Positions 1-6,322 of a stretch of DNA of 12,277 nucleotides are shown here, piece by piece. Each line of letters starts with the position of its first letter. Within the stretch, counting starts at the first letter, position 1. A model generated the notes under the pieces. It searched no databases, was not told the origin of the DNA, and saw only the letters and a list, made by a program, of their open reading frames with translations. The position numbers were made by a program, and so were the translations under genes. Origin of the DNA: Clostridia bacterium (GTDB lineage: Bacteria > Bacillota_A > Clostridia > Oscillospirales > Acutalibacteraceae); contig JAFYUD010000104.1 in the NCBI GenBank assembly GCA_017549665.1, positions 1-12,277 on the forward strand, written 5' to 3'.

Positions 1-60
1 ATTTGTCGGATAAGCTTAATCGCAGATGAAGTTTTAATATCGTTTAAAATTTATGTAAAA

Positions 61-112
61 CCTCTTGTTATAAAGCAGGATACAACTGCCGAAAACAAGA
101 GGTTAGTTTTTT
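61..112. terminator. Terminator-like hairpin at left edge
   Basis: A perfect 9-bp stem pairs 61-69 (CCTCTTGTT) with 94-102. The 24-nt loop contains a second small stem (75-78 with 86-89). The right arm is followed by TTAGTTTTTT at 103-112, so it reads best as a plus-strand terminator for a gene lying left of the window. The other strand also has a T-rich flank, so it could work both ways. The loop is longer than usual for an intrinsic terminator. Confidence 0.55.
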
Positions 113-138
113 ACAATTTTAAATTATGGGGTGCGTTT

Positions 139-207
<69 letters not shown>

Positions 208-208
<1 letters not shown>

Positions 209-241
209 AAAAATACCAAGTCTACGGACTTGGTATTTTTT
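208..241 (+). terminator. Terminator after the tRNA remnant
   Basis: A 15-bp perfect hairpin pairs 208-222 with 227-241. Its loop is closed as C(TACG)G, which in RNA is a UNCG-type, very stable tetraloop. The 3' arm ends in a T tract at 236-241. It starts at the CCA end of the tRNA-like sequence, where a tRNA terminator should lie. Confidence 0.75.
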
Positions 242-243
242 AT

Positions 244-439
244 CCATTGCGAAAGCAATGGTATATCATCAGCCGTAAGGCTGTATATCATCACACGAAG
301 TGTGTATATCATCAACCGCAGGTCGCATAAACGCTTTCGCAACGATGATATACAACCTCTTGCGAGGTTGGTGATATGCAATTCCTGCGTAATTGATGAT
401 ATCCACGGCTATGCCGTGATTTTACCACTTTCAGAGTGG
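244..439. repeat. Array of eight small hairpins with mirrored TATATCATC spacers
   Basis: Short palindromes alternate with a conserved spacer of about 10 nt. Left half: hairpins at 244-261 (GAAA loop), 271-282 (GTAA loop), 293-303 and 314-323, separated by (G)TATATCATC at 262-270, 283-292 and 304-313. After a 20-nt centre (324-343) the spacer appears as its reverse complement: GATGATATAC at 344-353, GGTGATATGC at 370-379 and GATGATATCC at 395-404. These are interleaved with hairpins at 354-369, 380-394 (weak), 405-417 and 425-439. The hairpin stems differ in sequence while the spacers are conserved. The unit is about 21 to 25 nt. It is not a CRISPR, because the conserved part is too short and flips orientation. 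Reading frames through it are repeat translations, not genes. Confidence 0.85.
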
Positions 440-486
440 GTGTTTTTGTAGATTTTGGATTTATTTGAGGATTCCATCAAAAAGTG

Positions 487-520
487 TTGCACTTAGTTTG
501 ACAAATCATTTAAAGTGCAA
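487..520. repeat. TTGCACTT/AAGTGCAA inverted repeat around a promoter
   Basis: An 8-bp perfect inverted repeat, TTGCACTT (487-494) and AAGTGCAA (513-520), has an 18-nt gap containing TTGACA at 498-503. The arms sit just outside a -35 element and could be an operator. The spacing is also compatible with a chance palindrome or a mobile-element end. Confidence 0.4.
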
Positions 521-527
521 GTAGGAT
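498..527 (+). promoter_or_regulatory. Possible promoter of a small RNA
   Basis: TTGACA (498-503, perfect -35) is followed after 18 bp by TAGGAT (522-527), a 4-of-6 match to TATAAT. Transcription would begin near 533-536 and run into two hairpins and a U tract. No protein gene follows on this strand before 4549. Confidence 0.4.
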
Positions 528-532
528 AGAAC

Positions 533-638
533 TCATCGTCCGTCTCGTGCGGTTCGCCTTGGCGGAGCACGAGGGATATATAATCGGGGATTTGCGAAGT
601 AAATGCGAGGGGCTTGCCCCCTCGATCCTCCTTTTTTT
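533..638 (+). ncRNA. Candidate small non-coding RNA, about 105 nt
   Basis: Downstream of the promoter-like pair at 498-527 there is a strong hairpin: CTCGTGC 544-550 pairs with GCACGAG 567-573, and an inner TTCGCC/GGCGGA stem sits over a TT loop. After a linker comes a second GC hairpin (606-612 with 618-624, 7 bp, 5-nt loop). Seven T (632-638) follow after ATCCTCC, so the run lies 7 nt past the stem and is not a textbook terminator. This stretch is clearly more GC-rich than its flanks. No open frame with a ribosome binding site is present. Function is unknown. It could instead be a remnant of a mobile element whose coding part is gone. Confidence 0.3.
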
Positions 639-652
639 ATCTTGACATAAAA

Positions 653-689
653 AATGATGGCAGACACTTTTTTTGTGTCTGCCATCATT
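653..689 (-). terminator. Terminator of the GDPD gene
   Basis: A perfect 15-bp stem (653-667 with 675-689) has a 7-nt homopolymer loop. Read on the minus strand it is followed by TTTT and lies about 40 nt beyond the stop codon of the phosphodiesterase gene at 729. Confidence 0.8.
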
Positions 690-728
690 ATACTATTTCA
701 GGTTTTAACCTGCTCTTTTTTTTATCTG

Positions 729-1577
729 TCAGTTGCAAAGTATATCTGTTTCGATGTATCTTACACCCATATCGTAGAGTGCTTTTGCTTCCTCAACAGT
801 GTTTACCGTAAACAGAGAGAAATTAATATTTTCACTCATTGCAAGGCGGATGTTTTCTTCCGTATTTTTATCGTAGCTTGCGGACAGCCAGACATTATCA
901 CCGAGTGCCTTTGCTTCTGCAATGACTTCGGGGGTCATTTCGTCAACGAGGTACCACAGCTCGATATCCGGATTAAGCTCATGGATTGCAGCCAGCTGTT
1001 TGGTGTTATATGTAAGCACGATTGCCTGATTTACGAGTCCTCTTTCTTCTATTGCCTCAACTATTACGCCGAGCATATCATAGTTTTCAATACCTATTTC
1101 AATTTGCGGTCTTGTATCTGTGCCTACAAACACATCGAGGTATTCCTCAAGTGTGGGGATCCGGGAATCTTTGTATTTCAGAATGTTTGCACCCCAGTTA
1201 TAGCTGAACGTTTTGAGCTCCTCAAGTGTAAGGTCAGCAATTTTGCCGAACTGGCAGAATCTGTCATCAACCTCAGCATTGTGGATTACAACCCATCTGT
1301 TGTCCTTTGTAAGCTGAATGTCGCACTCTGCGGAGTAAAAACCGTGGTTTACAGCCTCTTCAAATGAAGGCAGAGAGTTCTCCGGTGCAAGTGCGTGAAG
1401 TCCTCTGTGAGCTGTCAGGTATACGGGGTCTTCGTCAGATCCTACACCGTTTTCAGAAAGCGAGATAAGCTCCTGTGGCTGATTGAAAAGTGCGATTATC
1501 GGGTAAGTGGGAGAGAATGTACTGAAATAAATAGGTACAAGAATAAGTGTTATGATTTTGTTGATTAAGGTTAACAT
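729..1577 (-). CDS. Membrane-anchored glycerophosphodiester phosphodiesterase (GDPD family)
   Basis: Predicted 282 aa. GDPD enzymes hydrolyse glycerophosphodiesters to glycerol-3-phosphate and an alcohol using a metal-dependent TIM barrel. Visible family motifs are HRG at 57-59, PEN at 65-67, the metal-ligand pair E84-x-D86, the second catalytic histidine H99 in VVIHN, and DLTLEEL downstream. In most relatives the residue after the second histidine is Asp; here it is Asn100. Residues 1-31 form an uncleaved-looking hydrophobic segment, so the barrel probably faces outward and acts on phospholipid head groups or teichoic-acid-type polymers. I chose the ATG at 1577 over an in-frame ATG at 1700. 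AAAGGAAG lies 10 nt upstream of 1577, a near-consensus promoter at 1614-1642 falls inside the longer frame, and the membrane segment starts exactly there. It is monocistronic, with its own promoter and terminator. The family is clear; the substrate is not known. Confidence 0.88.
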   Translation of the reverse strand: MLTLINKIITLILVPIYFSTFSPTYPIIALFNQPQELISLSENGVGSDEDPVYLTAHRGLHALAPENSLPSFEEAVNHGFYSAECDIQLTKDNRWVVIHNAEVDDRFCQFGKIADLTLEELKTFSYNWGANILKYKDSRIPTLEEYLDVFVGTDTRPQIEIGIENYDMLGVIVEAIEERGLVNQAIVLTYNTKQLAAIHELNPDIELWYLVDEMTPEVIAEAKALGDNVWLSASYDKNTEENIRLAMSENINFSLFTVNTVEEAKALYDMGVRYIETDILCN

Positions 1578-1613
1578 TTTCTGTGGGCTTCCTTTCGGTA
1601 ATCTTTGAGACTT

Positions 1614-1642
1614 ATTATAACACTGTTTTAATAAAATTACAA
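1614..1642 (-). promoter_or_regulatory. Sigma-A promoter of the GDPD gene
   Basis: Read on the minus strand: TTGTAA (1642-1637), a 17-bp spacer, then TATAAT (1619-1614) preceded by TGT, an extended -10. The start of transcription would be near 1607, giving a leader of about 30 nt before the ATG at 1577. Confidence 0.75.
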
Positions 1643-1794
1643 CATAAAAAACGCAGAGTTTTATCTCCCGATCATCTTCCTCTCCGCTATGAGACGGCAT
1701 TTCCTTCGATGTTTTGCATATTTTATTCCGGATTTAAAAGCGTTTCTTTGAATTTATCAGATTTTTCTGACTTTTCAGGCAAATTCGTTTCGTT
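1643..1794. other. Intergenic stretch without recognisable genes
   Basis: Between the GDPD promoter and the truncated hairpin repeat I see no open frame with a ribosome binding site, no strong hairpin and no promoter pair. It is AT-rich and T-rich on the plus strand. Confidence 0.5.
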
Positions 1795-1845
1795 GTATCT
1801 CATCTGTCCGTCAGGACTGTATATCATCACGCTTAAGCGTGTATA
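1795..1845. repeat. Truncated copy of the TATATCATC hairpin array
   Basis: GTATCTCATC (1795-1804), hairpin GTCC-GTCA-GGAC (1806-1817), GTATATCATC (1819-1828), hairpin ACGC-TTAA-GCGT (1829-1840), then GTATA (1841-1845), where the pattern breaks off. Spacer length, spacer sequence and hairpin size match the left half of the array at 244-323, while the stems differ. The right edge is about 10 nt from the GH116 terminator. Confidence 0.8.
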
Positions 1846-1854
1846 AAAATAAAC

Positions 1855-1887
1855 TCAGGTGCAGAAGAAGCTGAATTCTGCACCTGA
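1855..1887 (-). terminator. Terminator of the GH116 gene
   Basis: A 12-bp perfect stem (1855-1866 with 1876-1887) has a 9-nt loop. On the minus strand it is followed by GTTTATTTTTAT. The plus-strand side also has a T run (1889-1895), so it could stop transcription in both directions. It begins 11 nt past the GH116 stop codon. Confidence 0.8.
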
Positions 1888-1898
1888 ATTTTTTTAAT

Positions 1899-4361
1899 TT
1901 ATTCTGCGATTATTTCCCAATCGCTGAGATCACCCTGAATGCTTTCAATGCTGAGATTGCCGTCGTTGAACGTAACCTTTGCAAGAATATCAGGTATGAT
2001 AAGAGGGAATGTAACATTTTTATACATCGGCCTGAAGCGCAGCTTTTTGTTTTCATAGTCGATTTTAAGTCCCGATGCAGCTATAAGTGAACTCCAGCTT
2101 GACATAGGTCTTGTGTAGTGGTGTCCGCATTCCCAGTGATCCCAGAAGTGACCGAATCTTAACTGATTGTTGTGAATTGAATCAACCACAGTGTCCGAAA
2201 TATCGTTTTTACCCACAGCAAGTGCAAGAGCTGCAAATGCATAGCCTATGCCTGTCCACACTGCGATAGTCTGACAGTTATTGTATGTATCGATGCTTGT
2301 CCATCTGTTTTCGGGTACGGTGGCGTTGACAAGTCCCTGCTCCTTGTCGAAATTATGACTGAAAATAAACTCAATAACCGAACGTACTCTCTCATCGGGC
2401 AGATTGCCGTCAAGACCTATCATACGAAGGAACCATTCACCGTCAAGCTGGTCTGTCATAAGTGATTCGTCAGTTGTGTCATTGTTTTTCCAGAGATTAT
2501 AATACTCACCGTTCCAGAGCTTTTCTTCAAGAGCTTTTTTTCCGTTGCTGAGTATTTTACTCCATTTGTCATAACAGGATTTGTCACCGATTCTGTCGGC
2601 AATGAATAAAGCAGCCTTCAGAGCAGCAAGCCAGAGTACAGAAATATATACGGGAGTTCCTGCGAAATTCCATGCGTCATAGGTATTACGCTTGGTATCG
2701 TAATCGGGGAGTCCGTCGTTATCCGTATCCAGTAAGCCTGTGGAATCCATTGCTTTTTTTATATTGTCCCAGAGAGATAAAAGATAATCCTTATCACCTG
2801 TGAAAAGATAGTCACGAAGCACCATCAGAACAAACTGCATATTCAGATCGACACGTGCATAGCCGCCATCTGCACATTTCATATCGGGCTTGAATGAATG
2901 ATGCACTCTTCCGTCCTCACGTTGATGCACAGCACCCATTTTCATCTGCTTTTTCTGCAGGTCGGGGAAAATGCTGATAAGTGAGAAGGATGCATGATAT
3001 GTTATATCTGTCGTGTGAAGGCCGCAATAACCAAGTCCCTCCCACAGACCGAATTTTCCGTTTTTATGATATACGGAGCATTTTATCAGCGGTGAAAGAT
3101 TTGACGACCACGCATCGGGATAGATTGCGGGTAAGTCAGTTGCATAAAGAAGCTGAGCGAAGTCAGTTGCAGATCTGAAAATGCTGTTATAGCCTTTTTC
3201 AAGAAATCTGTTTGCATCCAGAGAATTTTTATAAAGATTTTCGTAATAATGACCGAGTATTTCGCCGTCCTTTGCGGTAAGATTCGGGAAATACCAGGTG
3301 AGAATAAAGCGGATATTTTTCTTTTCACCGGGTTTAAGTGTTACCTCAGAGCAAAGAGCGCAACCACCGAAATCCGTACCTCTTCTTTCATTGCGGTTAT
3401 AACAGTTGTCAAGGAATAAGATTTTGTTTTCTCTTGAATCAAGAAAATCGGGTTTGCAGTATAAAATACGGCTGAGAATTGATGCAACATAGGGGTATTT
3501 TCTGAATTCATCGCAAAGAGTGTCAAGCTCTTCATCACTCAATGAATTCAGATTTTCAGGCAGAGGCTCGGGTTTTGTTCCGATGTCGGTATCGGGAAGT
3601 CTGCCGTTTTTTCTGAAACCGAACAGAACGGATTCCTGAGTTACACCAAGCTTTGAATCGGCAATAAACTCCTTCATGAAACGGTAGTATTCTGACGTAA
3701 TATAAGATTTGTTACCGTCACCGCTTACGGAGAGGCATACATCTCCGCAGCAGGGAGATTCAGATTTTGTTGCAGGCTCAATATGTACGGCATAACCGTT
3801 ATCGGTGGCATGAAGAGAGTTTATATTACCCTCGTTTTTGTTTGCAAAGTCAGGCACAAGAGTACCCAAAAGGCTTATTTCAATCTCATTGTCGGTGGGA
3901 TTTTCAGCAGTAAAATCCATATAAAAGCCGGGAGTGGCTGAAATATCGGAGTCAAACGGGACAAAAGGAGAAACTGCACGAAGGCTCAGCTTACAGGAAA
4001 GGGCACTGTCGGTATAGGCAATGTCACACATGGGGAATTTTCCGTCAAAATCAATTTTTTCCACAGGCTTATTCCACGAAAACATTCTGTAAGAGAAATC
4101 GTCAGCATCAATTTTCATTCCGAGCTTTCGTACAACGGGAGCATTTTTACCTTTCTTTTCACGTACATAAAAAGAAAGAGCACCTGTGCTGCCTTCACCG
4201 TCATCAACCTTGTCTTCAAAGCACACACGAGTAAGTCTCGGTGGATTTGCTATCTGCCAGAAGTGAAACTCTCCGTCGGGTAAAAGCTCAACACTGCCGG
4301 CACCGATGCCGCCAAGGGCAATACCGCTTGCATGTGTTTTTACTGTTGTAATCTTTGCCAT
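1899..4361 (-). CDS. GH116 family glycosidase (GBA2-like beta-glucosidase/beta-glucosylceramidase)
   Basis: Predicted 820 aa, close to bacterial GH116 enzymes of about 800 aa. The N-terminal beta-sandwich domain opens with the family motif GIALGGIGAGSV (residues 13-24) and continues to about 400. The C-terminal (alpha/alpha)6 domain carries the GBA2-like block WEGLGYCGLHTTDITYHASF (440-459), RDYLFTGDKDYL (516-527), NTYDAWNFAGTPVY (559-572), MTDQLDGEWFL (635-645) and YTRPMSSW (749-756). By alignment from memory with human GBA2 and the Thermoanaerobacterium enzyme, E441 is the candidate nucleophile and D562 the acid/base. GH116 members act on beta-glucosides, beta-xylosides or glucosylceramide; which applies here cannot be told. 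There is no signal peptide, so it should act on imported substrate. The ribosome binding site GGAGTT lies 6 nt upstream of the ATG. It is monocistronic and divergent from a PLC-like gene. Family call firm, substrate open. Confidence 0.93.
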   Translation of the reverse strand: MAKITTVKTHASGIALGGIGAGSVELLPDGEFHFWQIANPPRLTRVCFEDKVDDGEGSTGALSFYVREKKGKNAPVVRKLGMKIDADDFSYRMFSWNKPVEKIDFDGKFPMCDIAYTDSALSCKLSLRAVSPFVPFDSDISATPGFYMDFTAENPTDNEIEISLLGTLVPDFANKNEGNINSLHATDNGYAVHIEPATKSESPCCGDVCLSVSGDGNKSYITSEYYRFMKEFIADSKLGVTQESVLFGFRKNGRLPDTDIGTKPEPLPENLNSLSDEELDTLCDEFRKYPYVASILSRILYCKPDFLDSRENKILFLDNCYNRNERRGTDFGGCALCSEVTLKPGEKKNIRFILTWYFPNLTAKDGEILGHYYENLYKNSLDANRFLEKGYNSIFRSATDFAQLLYATDLPAIYPDAWSSNLSPLIKCSVYHKNGKFGLWEGLGYCGLHTTDITYHASFSLISIFPDLQKKQMKMGAVHQREDGRVHHSFKPDMKCADGGYARVDLNMQFVLMVLRDYLFTGDKDYLLSLWDNIKKAMDSTGLLDTDNDGLPDYDTKRNTYDAWNFAGTPVYISVLWLAALKAALFIADRIGDKSCYDKWSKILSNGKKALEEKLWNGEYYNLWKNNDTTDESLMTDQLDGEWFLRMIGLDGNLPDERVRSVIEFIFSHNFDKEQGLVNATVPENRWTSIDTYNNCQTIAVWTGIGYAFAALALAVGKNDISDTVVDSIHNNQLRFGHFWDHWECGHHYTRPMSSWSSLIAASGLKIDYENKKLRFRPMYKNVTFPLIIPDILAKVTFNDGNLSIESIQGDLSDWEIIAE

Positions 4362-4390
4362 AATATCAACTCCGTATTCATATTAACAAT

Positions 4391-4419
4391 ATTATACTGT
4401 ACGAATGTGAATAATTCAA
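4391..4419 (-). promoter_or_regulatory. Sigma-A promoter of the GH116 gene
   Basis: On the minus strand: TTGAAT (4419-4414), 17 bp, TATAAT (4396-4391). The leader is about 25 nt and contains the GGAG ribosome binding site at 4370-4373. Confidence 0.75.
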
Positions 4420-4465
4420 GAAAAACGCTCTGTACATAAAAAAATAATAGTTAATCTTTTGTTAA

Positions 4466-4494
4466 TTGATATATTGTCCGGATTAGTGTATAAT
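4466..4494 (+). promoter_or_regulatory. Sigma-A promoter of the PLC-like gene
   Basis: TTGATA (4466-4471), 17 bp, TATAAT (4489-4494). It is divergent from the GH116 promoter, with 46 bp between the two -35 boxes, enough for a shared regulator site, although I see no clear palindrome there. Confidence 0.75.
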
Positions 4495-4548
4495 ATCATC
4501 ATAATTTTTGTTTTATGCGGAAATTTGTTGATATCGGAGAGAAAATGA

Positions 4549-5703
4549 ATGAAAAAAGAAAATGTAAAACGTATTCTGAAAATCTGCGTGATTGTGATTA
4601 TGTGTCCTGTTGTGATTCTCGTGTCACTGTTTACGGCAACATGTGTTGCAGGCTTCATGCAGGCAGACAAAAACATTGAGTATCAGGAAAATCATCTTGA
4701 ATATCTCAGAAATGAGTATTATACGGATTCGTACACTCCTTGTGATGAACAGAAGCTTGCAGATTTCGACATTGAAAAAGCATATGAACAGGATGTAAAA
4801 ATCAATGAAATTGCTGTTCTCGGAACTCATAACAGCTATCAGATGACTGAAACTCTGCCCAACCGTATGCTGATGAAAATGCTCAGTATTATCAGCTTCG
4901 GTGCTTTGCAGGATAAGACTGCATTTGAAATGGATACATTCACTGATCAGCTTGAGCATGGTGTGCGAAATCTTGAACTTGATATTGAAACTGCAGATGA
5001 TGACGGAAATATCAGCTTCGTTGTTTCTCATATCCCTGTTCTGGAGTATGTGTCAAGTGCTTACAAGTTTGAAAAGGCGCTTGAGGAAATTGCATTGTGG
5101 TCAGATAATAATCCGGGACATCTGCCTGTATATCTTCTTGTTGAGCCGAAAAGCTTTGTTCCGCCTGTGAATAATCTCAAGGGCTTTACTCTTGAATATG
5201 CACTTGAGCTTGATAAGACAGTCAGACAGGCTCTCGGTGACAGATTGCTTACACCGAAGGATGCCATGGGTGAATATGCAAGCCTTGAAGAAATGCGTAT
5301 GAATGACAGCTGGCCCACTCTGGAAGAGGCTGCGGGAAAAATTATTGTACTTCTTCATACCTGTGATGTTACATATGAATACATAGCAGTTGATGAGACG
5401 ATTTCCACACAGTCAATGTTTCCCATGCTGGGGATTCGGGATGATATTGATAAATCCTATGCATCATTTATCCTTGTAAACAAACCGCAGAGTGCGGCAA
5501 AAAACAACGGTAATCTGATTGATGAAAGAAATCTTATGGTCAGAACAAGAGCAGACAGCTATCCGACCTTCAGTGATGAAAGATATGAATATGCTGAAGA
5601 ATGCGGCTCGCAGATTATAACAACTGACTATCCGCCGAGAACAGTGAGAGAAAATGAGCATACTTATACATTCGGCGGTTATACAATAAAATTACTCAGA
5701 TAG
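4549..5703 (+). CDS. Membrane-anchored PI-PLC-like phosphodiesterase (Ca2+-dependent PI-PLC-C1 type)
   Basis: Predicted 384 aa. Residues 8-36 form one hydrophobic anchor, and the remainder should be outside the cell. The catalytic domain starts near residue 84: GTHNSYQ at 92-98 with catalytic His94, LEHGVRNLELDIE at 135-147 (E143 and D145 as likely Ca2+ ligands), VVSHIPV at 158-164 with the second His161, and the C-terminal SQIITTDYPP typical of the PLC-like TIM barrel. The family splits phosphodiester bonds of inositol- or other head-group lipids. The real substrate in gut bacteria is mostly untested. GGAGAG (4536-4541) precedes the chosen ATG by 7 nt. Another ATG 4 nt upstream is out of frame. 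The gene has its own promoter and terminator. With the GDPD at 729-1577 it is the second anchored PLC-fold enzyme within 5 kb. Confidence 0.82.
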   Translation: MKKENVKRILKICVIVIMCPVVILVSLFTATCVAGFMQADKNIEYQENHLEYLRNEYYTDSYTPCDEQKLADFDIEKAYEQDVKINEIAVLGTHNSYQMTETLPNRMLMKMLSIISFGALQDKTAFEMDTFTDQLEHGVRNLELDIETADDDGNISFVVSHIPVLEYVSSAYKFEKALEEIALWSDNNPGHLPVYLLVEPKSFVPPVNNLKGFTLEYALELDKTVRQALGDRLLTPKDAMGEYASLEEMRMNDSWPTLEEAAGKIIVLLHTCDVTYEYIAVDETISTQSMFPMLGIRDDIDKSYASFILVNKPQSAAKNNGNLIDERNLMVRTRADSYPTFSDERYEYAEECGSQIITTDYPPRTVRENEHTYTFGGYTIKLLR

Positions 5704-5727
5704 CTGACAAAAGAATAATCAGAGTTG

Positions 5728-5767
5728 AAAAATCCGGGGATTGCTTGTTGCTGTCCCGGATTTTTTT
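5728..5767 (+). terminator. Terminator of the PLC-like gene
   Basis: An 11-bp stem (5728-5738 with 5755-5765, core TCCGGG/CCCGGA) has a 16-nt loop and a run of seven T at 5761-5767. It lies 24 nt after the stop codon. The A run before the stem makes it partly usable from the other strand too. Confidence 0.8.
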
Positions 5768-5852
5768 GTATATTCAATTTTTATCAGCGCCATTTTTTTG
5801 TTTTCACCACCTTTACGGCTTGCGCATAGTATGCAGTGGGAGGTGAATTTAT

Positions 5853-6260
5853 ATGTCAACATCATGCAGAAGCTGTCGTCCCGGATGTGTGGTTATTGCT
5901 TTTGTTATAAGCCTTATCATCGGTGTTATCACAGCATTTCTCCGTATTACTGCAGCAATTACACTGACACCTGCCTTCTTATGGGTGCTTCTTGGTATTG
6001 CAGTTGTGTATCTTATCCTGATTCTTATTGCGGCTGCTCTTTACCGTGAGGGATGCTGTAAGGATCTGTGCAGTATAGTTTCGGCATTGCTGGGCGGTAT
6101 TCTCGGCACTATCCTTCTTTCAATAGTTTTTCTTGCAATCGAATTCGTTGCAACATCAATTCTCGGTGCAGTGCTTGCAGGCTTACTGTTGTTCAGCTTT
6201 TCTCTTACAGTAACATCAGTTGCTTGTCTTGTCCGTTGCTTTTTCGGTTGTAATGACTGA
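5853..6260 (+). CDS. Small four-helix membrane protein with nine cysteines, unknown function
   Basis: Predicted 135 aa. The start is fixed by GGGAGGTGA ending 8 nt before the ATG. There are four hydrophobic helices, at about 13-31, 40-63, 75-97 and 102-126. The nine cysteines form three groups of three: C5, C8, C12 at the N-terminus; C68, C69, C73 in the loop after helix 2; C125, C129, C133 at the end of helix 4. With four helices these three places lie on one side of the membrane. Seven of the eight charged basic residues (R6, R9, R65, K70, R128 and neighbours, but not R31) are there as well, so the positive-inside rule puts them in the cytoplasm. I recall similar anonymous proteins in Clostridia but know no function. 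Metal or redox-centre binding is a guess. It is single-gene, between terminators. Confidence 0.8.
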   Translation: MSTSCRSCRPGCVVIAFVISLIIGVITAFLRITAAITLTPAFLWVLLGIAVVYLILILIAAALYREGCCKDLCSIVSALLGGILGTILLSIVFLAIEFVATSILGAVLAGLLLFSFSLTVTSVACLVRCFFGCND

Positions 6261-6286
6261 ATATGAAAATAACTGAATAAAAATTA

Positions 6287-6318
6287 AAAGTGCAGAGGTC
6301 TTACGGCTTCTGCACTTT
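6287..6318. terminator. Bidirectional terminator between convergent genes
   Basis: A 10-bp stem (AAAGTGCAGA 6287-6296 with 6309-6318) has a 12-nt loop and T-rich flanks on both sides. It serves the four-helix membrane protein gene from the left and the XRE regulator gene from the right, whose stop codon is only 4 nt away. Confidence 0.7.
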
Positions 6319-6322
6319 ATGT

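Noticed and set aside
1..29. Possible C-terminal end of a gene from the left (frame reading LSDKLNRR then TGA at 27-29)
   Set aside because: The terminator at 61-112 implies a gene ended nearby, but eight codons are too few to tell this frame from the one stopping at 11-13.
244..439. CRISPR array
   Set aside because: The conserved element is only 9-10 nt, the intervening parts are self-complementary, the orientation flips in the centre, and no cas gene is present.
699..720. CAGGTT-TT-AACCTG followed by a T run on the plus strand as another terminator
   Set aside because: The stem is short with a two-base loop, and no plus-strand gene precedes it. The hairpin at 653-689 already explains termination of the GDPD gene.
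654..1367. 237-codon open frame on the plus strand opposite the GDPD gene
   Set aside because: It is rich in Cys, Phe and Ile, typical of an antisense shadow, has no ribosome binding site and starts inside the terminator hairpin.
1578..1700. 41-residue N-terminal extension of the GDPD protein
   Set aside because: The promoter at 1614-1642 and the ribosome binding site near 1590 lie inside the extension, and the hydrophobic anchor starts at the ATG at 1577.
5798..5830. Promoter for the cysteine-rich membrane protein (TTTCAC, 17 bp, CATAGT), possibly of a sporulation sigma-factor type
   Set aside because: Both boxes match sigma-A poorly, and the CATA-type -10 match to sigma-E/K is too short to support a call.
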